Shown here: positions 18,343 to 26,675 of the stretch, one piece after another
How positions within the stretch are numbered: the stretch's first letter is position 1
Layout: every line of letters starts with the position of its first letter
DNA from: Streptomyces aquilus
GTDB taxonomy: Bacteria > Actinomycetota > Actinomycetes > Streptomycetales > Streptomycetaceae
Direction: 5' to 3'
NCBI RefSeq assembly: GCF_003955715.1
Contig: NZ_CP034463.1
Coordinates: forward strand, 124,001 to 188,000
Length of the DNA: 64,000 nucleotides
The notes under the pieces: model-generated
What the model was told of the DNA's origin: nothing
What the model saw: only the letters and a program-made list of their open reading frames with translations
Database searches by the model: none
Position numbers and translations under genes: made by a program

Positions 18343-18876
18343 TCACCGGAAGAGCGAATTGACGTAGTCGGCACCGATGCCGACCTTGTCGTAGTGGTTC
18401 CTGCACAGCTCGATGTAGTCGTGGACATCGAAGTAGCCGGTGGTTCCGCCGTCCTCGTCCAGCCAGATCAACGGACCCTTGACGATGAAGAACGCCTTCA
18501 TCGGCTCGTCGCTCTCGTAGGCGACCAGCGTGTGTCCCTCGCCCGGCGCCTCGTAGACGAAGTCACCGGCCCGCGCGGTCCACGGCCGCTCCAGGTAGCC
18601 CCACTTACCGGAGATCGTGTACGCGAACACCTCGTGCGGGTGGTAGTGCCGGTTGACGAGTCCGGCCTGCCTGGCGCAGAGGATGTCGGCCCATGAGTTG
18701 TCCTTGACGTTGATCCACAGCGGGCGTGAGCCGACGGTCTCGCTGAGCGGTGCGTAGTACCGGTCGTCGTCGGTGGCCACCTGGGACAGATAGACCTCCG
18801 GCTGCGCGTCGGGCTTCACCGCATCGGTGATCGGCTTGAGGCCCTTCCAGAATTCCGACCTGGCTTCCTCGGGCAT
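18343..18876 (-). CDS. Cupin protein, 2,4'-dihydroxyacetophenone dioxygenase-like
   Basis: A 177-residue single-domain cupin. The metal-binding motif HYHPHEVFAYTISGKWGY (around residue 95-112) and the later GEGHTLV supply histidine and glutamate ligands for iron. The protein resembles ChrR-like cupins annotated as 2,4'-dihydroxyacetophenone dioxygenase, which cleaves an aryl ketone to 4-hydroxybenzoate and formate. Similarity at family level does not prove that substrate. AAAAGGAG precedes the ATG. It is the first gene of the minus-strand unit with the MFS transporter (30-bp gap) and alcohol dehydrogenase, consistent with uptake and oxidation of an aromatic or carbonyl compound under AraC-type control. 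Confidence 0.8.
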   Translation of the reverse strand: MPEEARSEFWKGLKPITDAVKPDAQPEVYLSQVATDDDRYYAPLSETVGSRPLWINVKDNSWADILCARQAGLVNRHYHPHEVFAYTISGKWGYLERPWTARAGDFVYEAPGEGHTLVAYESDEPMKAFFIVKGPLIWLDEDGGTTGYFDVHDYIELCRNHYDKVGIGADYVNSLFR

Positions 18877-19203
18877 GTTCGGCTCCTTTTCGTCGAGGTG
18901 GCCGACAGTGAACCCTCAGAGCCGTGGCCAGGTCTTTCCCGTGGCAGACATGGCGGATTGCCTGTTTGGGACATGCGCCCCGCCATGGCGGCGAGTGCGC
19001 GGCGGCGGGCCGGCTCCCCCGCCCACTCGCCGGCGTGTCATACCTGAGGCGTACCGGTGACCGACGACGAATGGCACCGCCGTACCACTCAGGCGCCCAA
19101 GTGCCCCCCGTGGTCCCAGGGCCCTGGCCGGCGGCGCTTCTAATGTCGACCGCACAGGCCGCGGACCTCGCCCGGCCCAGTCCCAGAGGAAAGGCCCGCA
19201 CCC
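18877..19203. other. 327-bp divergent intergenic region
   Basis: This region lies between the cupin gene (minus) and the ABC exporter ATPase gene (plus) and should contain promoters for both. It is GC-rich and shows no palindrome or promoter that I can assign. A purine-rich AGAGGAAAGG segment at about 19187-19196 is the ribosome-binding region of the ATPase gene. Confidence 0.45.
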
Positions 19204-20133
19204 ATGATCGAAGCGCACGAGCTGACCAAACGCTACGGCGACAAGACCGTCGTCGATGCGTTGAGTTTCGTCGTCAAGCCCGGCGAGGTCACCGGCTTCC
19301 TCGGGCCCAACGGTGCCGGCAAGTCCACGACGATGCGCATGGTCGTCGGCCTGGACACCCCCACCAGGGGCACGGTCACCGTCAACGGGACGTCCTACGC
19401 GAGGCACGCGGCACCGCTGCACGAGATCGGCACCCTGCTGGAGGCCAAGTCCGTGCACCCGGGCCGCAGCGCGTTCAACCATCTGATGACCCTTGCCCAC
19501 ACCCACGGCATCGCGCGCCGCCGAGTGGACGAGGTCATCGAGCTGGCCGGACTCGCCAGCGTGGCCGGCAAGCGCGTCGGCGCCTTCTCGCTCGGCATGG
19601 GCCAGCGACTGGGCATCGCCGCCGCACTCCTCGGCGACCCCGCGATCGTCATGCTCGACGAGCCGGTCAACGGCCTCGACCCCGAGGGCGTGCTCTGGGT
19701 GCGCAACCTGCTGCGCGACCTGGCCGACGAGGGCAGGGCGGTGATGCTGTCCTCGCACCTGATGAGCGAGACCGCGCTGATCGCCGACCACCTGGTGATC
19801 ATCGGCCGTGGGCGGCTCCTCGCGGACACCACCGTCGACGACTTCACCCGGGAGGCGAGCGGCGGAGGCGTGAAGGTCGCCACCGCCGAGGCCGCCAGGC
19901 TGCGTTCACTGCTGGCGGGCCCGGGCGTGACGATCTCCTCCTCGTCCGCCGAGGAGCTTTTGGTCTCCGGGCGTGACGCCCGGGAGATCGGGCGGATCGC
20001 GGCCGAGCACGGGGTCGCGTTGTACGAACTCACCCCACAAGCCGTCTCGTTGGAGGCGGCGTTCATGGACCTGACCAGGGACGTCGTCGAGTACCAGAGC
20101 CACCCGGCCGAGACCGAGCGAAAGGCAGCCTGA
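19204..20133 (+). CDS. ABC exporter ATP-binding protein
   Basis: A 309-residue ATPase of the daunorubicin/bacitracin-resistance (DrrA/BcrA) type. Walker A GPNGAGKST lies near residue 36-44. The signature is degenerate (FSLGMGQRL), as is common in this group, and Walker B is IVMLDEPVNGLD. The C-terminal extension of about 80 residues fits DrrA/BcrA proteins. It overlaps the permease gene by one base (TGATG) and heads a four-gene plus-strand unit with permease, sensor kinase and response regulator. The likely role is energising export or removal of a drug, peptide or lipid that the kinase senses. Confidence 0.92.
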   Translation: MIEAHELTKRYGDKTVVDALSFVVKPGEVTGFLGPNGAGKSTTMRMVVGLDTPTRGTVTVNGTSYARHAAPLHEIGTLLEAKSVHPGRSAFNHLMTLAHTHGIARRRVDEVIELAGLASVAGKRVGAFSLGMGQRLGIAAALLGDPAIVMLDEPVNGLDPEGVLWVRNLLRDLADEGRAVMLSSHLMSETALIADHLVIIGRGRLLADTTVDDFTREASGGGVKVATAEAARLRSLLAGPGVTISSSSAEELLVSGRDAREIGRIAAEHGVALYELTPQAVSLEAAFMDLTRDVVEYQSHPAETERKAA

Positions 20134-20966
20134 TGACGGTCACCGAACTCTCCCCCACCGGGACCCATTCCCGGGCCTACAAGGTCACCGGTCCGCGGGT
20201 GCTGCGCGCGGAGTGGGCCAAGTTCTGGTCGCTGCGCTCCAGTTGGATCACCCTCGCCGTCGCCGTGGTCCTGCTGGTCGCCCTCGGCGCGATCGCCTCC
20301 GCCACCTACAGCCCCGACGCGACCACGCAGAGCGGGCCGCCCGGCCCCCGCTCCGGCGAACAGGACGCGGTCAGCCTCGCCCTGCTCGGGGTGACCTTCG
20401 CGTCGCTGGCCGCCGGCGTGCTCGGTGTCCTGCTGTCGGCCGGCGAGTACACCACCGGCATGATCCGTTCCACTCTCACCGCCGTCCCTCGCCGGCTGCC
20501 GGTCCTGTGGTCCAAGTCCGCCGTGATCGGCCCCATCACCTTGGTCCTGACGACGCTCGCCGCCCTGGCCGCGTTCCAGTTGGGCACCCTGGGCCTGGAC
20601 GGCGAGAGGATCGCCCTGTCCCTGGGCGGCGACGGTGTACTGCGCAGCCTGGCCGGAGCCGGCCTCTACCTCGCCTTGGTGGCTGTCGCGGGTGTCGCCC
20701 TGGGCATGTTGCTGCGCTCCAGCGCCGGCGCGATAGCGGTCCTGGTCGGCGTCCTGCTCATCCTCCCGGGCCTGGCCTCGCTGCTGCCCGACTCCGTCCA
20801 CGACCACATCAACCCCTACTTCCCCAGCAACGCCGGCTCGGCGATGTACGCCCTGCACCAGTCCTCCGACGCCCTCTCCCCCGCCGCAGGACTCGCCGTC
20901 TTCGCCGGGTGGGTGGCCCTCGCCCACGCCGGAGCAGCCTGGCGGCTCCTCAAGAGCGACGCCTGA
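20133..20966 (+). CDS. ABC-2 type exporter permease
   Basis: A 277-residue membrane protein with six hydrophobic segments (the first around residue 40-60 and the last near the C-terminus) and the ABC-2 pattern SAGEYTTGMIRSTLTAVP after the second helix. It forms the channel for the ATPase encoded immediately upstream. The stop of that gene overlaps this start, so the two subunits are made in equal amounts. The C-terminus ends ALAHAGAAWRLLKSDA, as in many Streptomyces ABC-2 permeases. Confidence 0.9.
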   Translation: MTVTELSPTGTHSRAYKVTGPRVLRAEWAKFWSLRSSWITLAVAVVLLVALGAIASATYSPDATTQSGPPGPRSGEQDAVSLALLGVTFASLAAGVLGVLLSAGEYTTGMIRSTLTAVPRRLPVLWSKSAVIGPITLVLTTLAALAAFQLGTLGLDGERIALSLGGDGVLRSLAGAGLYLALVAVAGVALGMLLRSSAGAIAVLVGVLLILPGLASLLPDSVHDHINPYFPSNAGSAMYALHQSSDALSPAAGLAVFAGWVALAHAGAAWRLLKSDA

Positions 20967-20991
20967 GCGGCGGTGCGAGACAGTGGGGATC

Positions 20992-22302
20992 ATGAGACAG
21001 GCCCCCGCGACCACCGCCCGGGTGACGGCCACCGCGCCGTCCCCCGGGCTCGCCGATGTCTGGGCGCACCCGCTTCTGCGCTGCATACTGCAGGGTCAAA
21101 GCGTCCGACAACGGCTGGACCAGCGACATCCGTGGGTGCTCGACACCGCGGTCGTCCTCGCCGTCGCCCTGCTCAGCCTTCCCGACCTGCTCTCCTCCAG
21201 CCGCCACGGCCCTTTCGGGGACCCGACCGAGCACAGCCACTGGCCCGTCCCGGTACGGGTCGCCTTCACCGCCGCGCTCGTCGTACCCCTGTGGTGGCGC
21301 CGCAGGACCCCGGCCGTCACCTACGGGGTGATCTCCGCGGTGTTGCTTGCTCAGTGGTCGTTGGGCGTGTGGCAGCAGACCGGCATGGCCGCGCTCGTCG
21401 CCCTCTACAGCCTGGCCCTGCACGGCTCACTGCGCGTGCTCGCCTGGGGCGCCGCGCTCACCGCGGCCGAACTGGTCCTGGCGGTTGGACTGCTGGCCCC
21501 CGTCAAGCACCCGCTCCTCGGCCTCTTCTTCCTGATGGGCACGACGACGGCGGCCATCGCCATCGGCCTGACGTTGCGGATCCGCCGCCTCTACCTGGCC
21601 GCTCTGGAGGACCGGGCCACGCGCCTGGAGATCGAACAGGACCAGCGTGTCAGGCTCACCACCGCCGCCGAACGCACCCGCATCACCCGCGAGATGCACG
21701 ACATCATCGGCCACAACCTGTCCGTCATGGTCAGCGTGGCCGACGGCGCCGCCGCCCTCGCCACCAACCGCGGCGAGACCACCGCCGACGCCCTGCGGAT
21801 TCTCGCCGACACCGGTCGCCAGGCGATGAGCGAACTCCGGCGGGTCCTCGGCGTGCTGCGCGAGGACCAGGACGACGAACGGCTGCTCGGCCCACAGCCA
21901 CGCGTCCATGACCTGGACCCGCTGCTGACGCGGGTGCGCGCCGCGGGGCTGCCCGTGACCTACCGGACGACGGGCGATCTCGACGCCCTCGGCAGCGGTG
22001 TTCAGCTCACCGTGTACCGCATCGTCCAGGAAGCCCTCACCAACTCCCTCAAGCACGCCGGCCCGGGCGCCACGGCCGACGTCACCGTCAACAGGGACAG
22101 CGCCACCGTGCACGTCAAGGTCACCGACAGCGGCACAGCCGCCGCCGGGGCGCGGTCCGGCGACGCCGGACACGGTCTCGTCGGTATCCGCGAGCGGGCC
22201 GCCATGTACGGCGGCACCGTCTCCGTCGGCTCTCCCGCCGCCGGCCACGGCTGGGTCGTCGACGTCGTCCTCCACGTACCTGCAGGAGATCATCAGCCAT
22301 GA
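20992..22302 (+). CDS. Sensor histidine kinase (NarL/LiaS type)
   Basis: About 436 residues: four or more N-terminal membrane helices (roughly 45-185), then a HisKA_3 domain with the phosphorylated histidine in REMHDIIGHNL, and a HATPase_c domain with VQEALTNSLKHA and GHGLVGIRERAAMYGG. There is no large extracellular sensor domain, as in LiaS/BceS-like intramembrane kinases that watch an associated ABC transporter. An in-frame GTG at 20983 is an alternative start; neither has a strong Shine-Dalgarno. The stop overlaps the response-regulator start (ATGA). Confidence 0.92.
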   Translation: MRQAPATTARVTATAPSPGLADVWAHPLLRCILQGQSVRQRLDQRHPWVLDTAVVLAVALLSLPDLLSSSRHGPFGDPTEHSHWPVPVRVAFTAALVVPLWWRRRTPAVTYGVISAVLLAQWSLGVWQQTGMAALVALYSLALHGSLRVLAWGAALTAAELVLAVGLLAPVKHPLLGLFFLMGTTTAAIAIGLTLRIRRLYLAALEDRATRLEIEQDQRVRLTTAAERTRITREMHDIIGHNLSVMVSVADGAAALATNRGETTADALRILADTGRQAMSELRRVLGVLREDQDDERLLGPQPRVHDLDPLLTRVRAAGLPVTYRTTGDLDALGSGVQLTVYRIVQEALTNSLKHAGPGATADVTVNRDSATVHVKVTDSGTAAAGARSGDAGHGLVGIRERAAMYGGTVSVGSPAAGHGWVVDVVLHVPAGDHQP

Positions 22303-22967
22303 CCACCGTCCTCATCGCCGACGACCAGCCCCTGCAACGCATGGGCGTGCGCATGCTGTTGGAGGGCACTGCCGGCCTGACCCCCGTCGGCGAAGCCGCA
22401 CACGGTGCCGAGGCCGTCCGCATGGCGGCCGAACTCCGCCCCGATGTCGTCCTCATGGACATCCGCATGCCCGGCATGGACGGCATCGAGGCGACCCGCC
22501 GGATCGTCGCCGCGGGCGGCCGCACCCGCGTCCTCATCGTCACCACCTTCGACCTCGACGAGTACGCCTACGACGGCCTGCGCGCCGGAGCCGGCGGCTT
22601 CCTGCTCAAGGACGCCCGCCCCGAAGAGCTCGTCGCCGGCATCCACGCCGTCGCCACCGGCGACGCGGTCGTCGCCCCCCGCCTCACCCGCCGCCTTCTG
22701 GACGCCTACACGCACCACGTACTGGCTCCCGCAGATACCGCCCCCGCCGAGGACCCCCGCCTGAAGGCTCTCACCGACCGGGAACGTGAAGTCCTCGTCG
22801 CCATCGGCCAGGGCTGGACCAACGCGGAGATCGCCCAGCGCCTCGTCCTGACTGAATCCACCGTCAAAAAGCACGTCGGCCGCGTCCTCGCCAAGATCGG
22901 CGCACGCGACCGCATCCAGGCCGTCATCACGGCGTACGACACCGGGCTGGTCAGCGCGAAGTCCTAG
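22299..22967 (+). CDS. LuxR-type response regulator
   Basis: A 222-residue response regulator. The receiver domain has acidic residues at DDQ (8-10), the phosphorylated Asp54 in LMDIRMPG and a conserved lysine in LLKDARPEELV. The C-terminal LuxR helix-turn-helix is LTDREREVLVAIGQGWTNAEIAQRL with TVKKHVGRVLAKIGARDR. It is the partner of the kinase just upstream and probably controls the exporter genes. Its stop codon TAG lies in a CTAG tetranucleotide that now abuts an IS982 insertion; the protein appears full length, so the insertion spared the gene. Confidence 0.94.
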   Translation: MTTVLIADDQPLQRMGVRMLLEGTAGLTPVGEAAHGAEAVRMAAELRPDVVLMDIRMPGMDGIEATRRIVAAGGRTRVLIVTTFDLDEYAYDGLRAGAGGFLLKDARPEELVAGIHAVATGDAVVAPRLTRRLLDAYTHHVLAPADTAPAEDPRLKALTDREREVLVAIGQGWTNAEIAQRLVLTESTVKKHVGRVLAKIGARDRIQAVITAYDTGLVSAKS

Positions 22968-23941
22968 ACGAGTAGTTCCGATTACGGGGTTCTCAGACGT
23001 AGGGAGGGTGTCCAACATCGGGTTGTGACGACCGATTTAGACACCCTCTTGACGGCACTGTACGTGCATGTCGATGACCGTTTGAAGACCCCGCGATGGC
23101 GCGGGCGTCCGCCGCGCCTGACTGATGCCGAGTTGGTGACCCTGGCGGTGGCCCAGGCCGTGCTGGGCTTCCACTGCGAGGCCCGCTGGCTGCGCTTCGC
23201 CCACGCCCACCTGCACGGGATGTTCCCCTGCCTGCCCCAGCGGCCCGCCTACAACAAACGGCTGCGAGCTGCTCTGCCCCTGGTCAAGCGGGCCATCCGG
23301 TCGCTGGCCGCAGACAGCGACCTGTGGCTGGACGATGTGTGGATCGTGGACTCCACGCCCGTTGAGTGCGCCCGCTCCCGCGAGACCGTCAAACGCTCCG
23401 ATCTGGCCGGCTGGGCCAACTACGGTTACTGCCGCTCCCACTCTCGGTTCTACTGGGGCCTGAAGCTGCACCTGGTGTGCACGCCGGCTGGCCTGCCCGT
23501 CACCTGGACCCTGGCCGACCCGAAGATCGACGAGCGGCAGGTCCTGGCCGCCCTGATCGACAACGAACCCGAACTGTCCGTCGCCCGGCCGGGCCTGCTG
23601 ATCCTGGCCGACAAGGGCTACATCGCCGCCGAACTCGACCGCTTCCTCGCCGCCCGCGGCATCAGTCTGCTGCGCCCCTCTTATCGCAATCGCGGCACCC
23701 CACAGCCCGCAGAAGCCCTGCTCAAGACCGTGCGGCAGCTGATCGAGTCAGTCAACGACACCCTCAAAGGCCAACTCGACCTCGAACAACACGGCGGCCG
23801 CACCGTCGAAGGCGTCGGTGTCCGAGTGGCTCAGCGGATCCTCGCGATGACCTGCGCGATCTGGCACAACCGCACCATCGGCGCACCCATCACCAGGTCA
23901 CTGATCGCCTACGACCACTGAGCCACATCGGAACTACTCGT
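22968..23941 (+). mobile_element. IS982-family insertion sequence
   Basis: A 974-bp element. Left and right ends carry an inverted repeat whose shared core reads CCTAGACGAGTAGTTCCGAT when the flanking CTAG is included (left 22963-22982, right 23927-23946). CTAG occurs directly on both sides (22964-22967 and 23942-23945), consistent with a short target duplication or with a palindromic target. One transposase gene fills the element and is intact. The exact outer boundary is uncertain by a few bases because CTAG is itself palindromic. Confidence 0.8.
23025..23921 (+). CDS. IS982-family transposase
   Basis: A 298-residue DDE transposase. The N-terminal block LTDAELVTLAVAQAVLGF and the mid-protein IVDSTPVECARSRETVKRSD, containing the first catalytic aspartate, are typical of IS982. 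GLLILADKGYIAAELDRFL holds the second aspartate, and the C-terminal helix with LIESVNDTLKGQLDLEQHGG holds the glutamate. The frame is complete from GTG to stop, so the element may be active. Confidence 0.92.
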   Translation: MTTDLDTLLTALYVHVDDRLKTPRWRGRPPRLTDAELVTLAVAQAVLGFHCEARWLRFAHAHLHGMFPCLPQRPAYNKRLRAALPLVKRAIRSLAADSDLWLDDVWIVDSTPVECARSRETVKRSDLAGWANYGYCRSHSRFYWGLKLHLVCTPAGLPVTWTLADPKIDERQVLAALIDNEPELSVARPGLLILADKGYIAAELDRFLAARGISLLRPSYRNRGTPQPAEALLKTVRQLIESVNDTLKGQLDLEQHGGRTVEGVGVRVAQRILAMTCAIWHNRTIGAPITRSLIAYDH

Positions 23942-24934
23942 CTAGGTGTACTGCCCAGGGATGTTGGTCAACCTGGTGATGGGTGGTTTGCCGCCGGTCG
24001 CGGTGTGGGGGCGGTGGTGATTGTAGTGATGGAGCCAGGCCGGCAGGGCTTTGCGGCGGGCTGACTCGCTGGCGTAGAAGCGTCCCAGGGCCCAGCCGTC
24101 GGCGAGGGTGCGGTGGAAGCGTTCGACCTTGCCGTTCGTCTGCGGCCGGTAGGGCCGGGTCTTCTTCGGCGTGATCCCGAGCTCGGCGCAGGCCCGGGAC
24201 CAGTGCCGGGAGCGGTAGGCCGAGCCGTTGTCGGTGAGGACCCGCTCGATGCTCACCCCACGGGCGGCGAACCAGTTGACCGCCCGGTGCAGGACACCGA
24301 CCGCGGTGGCGGCTGTCTCGTCGTCGCAGATCTCGGCGTAGGCGACGCGGGAGTGGTCGTCGACGACGGTGTGGACGAACGCGGTCCCGAGCAGGGGGCC
24401 TCGGTACTTGTTGCGGGGCCGGTCGGGTGTTGCGGCACGGTTTGTGCGGCCCTGGACGCGTCCGACGTAGCGCCAGCCGCCTCCGTCGGGCACGTTGCCG
24501 AGTTTCTTGACGTCGATGTGGAGCATCGCGCCGGGGTGATCGTGTTCATAGCGGCGGACCGGCTCGCCGGTGACGCGGTCGATGTGGGACAGCCGGTTGA
24601 TCCGGCACCGGGTCAGGACCGCGTGGACGGTCGAGGCGGGCATGCCCAGCCGTCCGGCGATCTGGACCGGGCCCAGCCGCTGCTTCCAGCGCAGGTGCAC
24701 GATCCGGCGGACCTGCGGGTGCGGAGTTCGTGCGGGACTGCGGTGAGGCCGTGAGGACCGGTCGAGCATCGCGGCCTCACCGGCCTCGGCGTAACGGTCA
24801 GCCCACCTCTTGGCGGTGGGCCAGGACACGTCATAGCGCTCGGCTGCACGGGCGATGGGCCACCCGTCATCAACGATCAGACGCGCCAGGCGCAGACGGG
24901 CACGAGGCGTCAAAGCAGCGTTAGCGTGAGACAC
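23942..24934 (-). CDS. IS481-family transposase
   Basis: A 330-residue transposase with an N-terminal HTH (LARLIVDDGWPIARAAERYDV), a short linker and an rve integrase core: HIDVKKLGNVPDGGGWRYVG, VVDDHSRVAYAEI, LTDNGSAYRS and a glutamate in TNGKVERFHRTLADGWA complete the DDE triad. The GTG at 24934 has AGGAGG seven bases upstream. Its TAG stop (23944-23942) is not inside the element but is formed by the flanking CTAG target site, so the insertion site completes the gene. Confidence 0.93.
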   Translation of the reverse strand: MSHANAALTPRARLRLARLIVDDGWPIARAAERYDVSWPTAKRWADRYAEAGEAAMLDRSSRPHRSPARTPHPQVRRIVHLRWKQRLGPVQIAGRLGMPASTVHAVLTRCRINRLSHIDRVTGEPVRRYEHDHPGAMLHIDVKKLGNVPDGGGWRYVGRVQGRTNRAATPDRPRNKYRGPLLGTAFVHTVVDDHSRVAYAEICDDETAATAVGVLHRAVNWFAARGVSIERVLTDNGSAYRSRHWSRACAELGITPKKTRPYRPQTNGKVERFHRTLADGWALGRFYASESARRKALPAWLHHYNHHRPHTATGGKPPITRLTNIPGQYT

Positions 24935-25058
24935 GAAGGCCTCCTGGTTGGCGGAGCGGTTCCTCGACAGCTCCACTCCACAACCGGAGGCCTTCACCCG
25001 TCACGCGATTCAGACGGTGTCAGAGCACAAACTCGACCAACCTGCCTGAGCAGTACAC
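23946..25058 (-). mobile_element. IS481-family insertion sequence in a CTAG target
   Basis: A 1113-bp element bounded by inverted repeats: left GTGTACTGCCCAGG, right (reverse complement) GTGTACTGCTCAGG, with further similarity to GTTGGTC inside. CTAG directly flanks both sides (23942-23945 and 25059-25062), matching the known preference of IS481 for NCTAGN sites. It lies immediately after the IS982 element, whose right flank supplied the CTAG, so the two insertions are stacked. Confidence 0.85.
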
Positions 25059-25063
25059 CTAGC

Positions 25064-25089
25064 ACAGCCGTCGGGGCGCCGACGGCTGT
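25064..25089. terminator. Transcription terminator, 11-bp perfect stem
   Basis: Inverted repeat ACAGCCGTCGG (25064-25074), GGCG loop, CCGACGGCTGT (25079-25089). A competing longer-range pairing CGTCGGGGCG/CGCCCCGACG overlaps it. It lies directly after the CTAG at the outer end of the IS481 copy. Deleting both insertion sequences would place it right behind the response-regulator stop codon, so it is probably that operon's original terminator. It may also serve the convergent GH43 gene. Confidence 0.8.
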
Positions 25090-25142
25090 TGCCGGCAGCG
25101 CCCCGACGACCATGGGGGAATGTGCAAAACGAGGTGTACGTC

Positions 25143-26576
25143 TCAGACGACCATCCACTGCTGGTTGGTGGAGCCGGCGACGCACGTCGCCTGGTCCAGA
25201 GCGGCGCCGTTGGTGGTCGATGCCCCGGCCACCTCAAGGCACTTGCCGCTGTTGGCGTTGGAGAAGGTGACGTAGCCGCCGATCACGGCCTGTCTCGTCC
25301 ACAGCTGATTCGCGGACGCGGTGCAGGTGGACTGGACGGCGACCGCGCCGTCCGCGGTGGCGGCACCGGAGATCTGCAGGCACTTACCGCTGTTGACGTT
25401 GACCAGTTCGTAGTGGGAGCCGACGGCGGTAGGCACCCACTGCTGATTGGTTCCGGAGTTGCAGTTGCCGGAGTTGACCGCCGCCCCGTCCGCTGTGCTG
25501 AGGTACCAGACGTCGGCGCACTTGGCGCTGTTGCGGTTCATCAGGTGGTTGTTCGGGGCACCGAGTGGACTGGCGATGACGGGCCAGCCGTTCGCGAAGG
25601 TCACCTGGCGGATGTCGAGGGTTTCCTGCCCGGAGTTGTCTCCGTCGTAGTAGTGGTAGGCGAGGAACTTGGAGGTGCCGTCGTCGTAGGCATCGGCACC
25701 GCCTGCGGCCACCTTGGGATAGGCGCCGGTGAGGACGGTGGTTCCGCCGCCGGAGGCCATGTCGGTGCCGTTCTGGTCGAGGTAGGGACCGGTGATGCTG
25801 GTGGAGCGGCCGACCACCGTGTAGTAGGTGCTGTTGACCCCGCTGCAGCACAGGCCCTTGGAGCCGAAGAGGTAGTAGTAGCCGCCGTTGAGGATGATCG
25901 TCGGGTTCTCGATGCCGACGGCGATGTGCCAGAGGTTGTTGTCGGTGGTGGAGAGCTTGCCGGTGGACTGGTCCAGGACGTGCATGTAGGTGCCGCTGCC
26001 GGTCCAGGAGCCCCAGGAGATGTAGAGCCGGCCGTCGGGACCCCAGTCGACGTTGGGGTCGATCGGGTAGTTGACGTCCGTGACCATGCCCTGGTCGGTC
26101 CACGGGCCCTCGATGTTCGTGGCCGTGGCGACGCCCATCACCGCGTAGTTCGAGCCCCAGAGCGAACCGGCGTAGTACAGGTGGTAGCTGCCGTTGAAGT
26201 ACTTGATGTCCGGGGCCCAGATGTTCGGCGGGGTCGAGCCGAGCTTGGCGGTGATCCAGGAGGGGGTCGACGACCACACGTTGCCGACCTTGGTCCAGCC
26301 CGTCGCCGCGGTGCCGGTACAGGTCTTCCGGATGGTGATGGAGCCGCTGGGGTTGAGCGGATCGTTCTCGAAGCCGGTGGAGAAGCCGTAGTAGCAGCTG
26401 CCTACTTTGATGACGCTCGGGTCGTGCATACGGATGTCACCGCTGAGGGCTTGCGCGGGTGATGCGGTGACCAGGCCGAGAACGGTCATGAGGGCGACCA
26501 TTATCGTGGCGAGGACAGGGCGCCCGTGCGCTCTGCGCATCCCTGGGGCGTGCTCTCCTGTGTGATGGTCGGTCAC
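25143..26576 (-). CDS. Secreted GH43 arabinanase-like hydrolase with C-terminal ricin-type lectin domain
   Basis: A 477-residue exported enzyme. A basic start and hydrophobic stretch end at SPAQA (about residue 43), a signal peptidase I site. The catalytic domain (about 46-335) is a five-bladed GH43 propeller: MHDPSVIKVGSCYYGFSTG carries the general-base Asp, NIWAPDIKYFNGSYHLYY and YPIDPNVDWGPDGRLYISWG follow, and the GIENPTIILNGGYYYLFGS block provides the acid Glu. It resembles arabinan endo-1,5-alpha-L-arabinosidases. The C-terminus is a CBM13/ricin-B trefoil with three QxW-type repeats (NQQWVP, NQLWTR, NQQWMVV). The GTG at 26576 has AAAGGAG upstream. It is the last gene of the sugar-importer cluster. 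Confidence 0.9.
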   Translation of the reverse strand: MTDHHTGEHAPGMRRAHGRPVLATIMVALMTVLGLVTASPAQALSGDIRMHDPSVIKVGSCYYGFSTGFENDPLNPSGSITIRKTCTGTAATGWTKVGNVWSSTPSWITAKLGSTPPNIWAPDIKYFNGSYHLYYAGSLWGSNYAVMGVATATNIEGPWTDQGMVTDVNYPIDPNVDWGPDGRLYISWGSWTGSGTYMHVLDQSTGKLSTTDNNLWHIAVGIENPTIILNGGYYYLFGSKGLCCSGVNSTYYTVVGRSTSITGPYLDQNGTDMASGGGTTVLTGAYPKVAAGGADAYDDGTSKFLAYHYYDGDNSGQETLDIRQVTFANGWPVIASPLGAPNNHLMNRNSAKCADVWYLSTADGAAVNSGNCNSGTNQQWVPTAVGSHYELVNVNSGKCLQISGAATADGAVAVQSTCTASANQLWTRQAVIGGYVTFSNANSGKCLEVAGASTTNGAALDQATCVAGSTNQQWMVV

Positions 26577-26675
26577 GCGATACTCCTTTGTGTCGCTGTA
26601 GTGATGGCACCGACGTGCGGTCTGCTTGGCCCTTTGAGACGCGATGAGCCGGTCAGTCGCGTTCCCGGACGGCCG

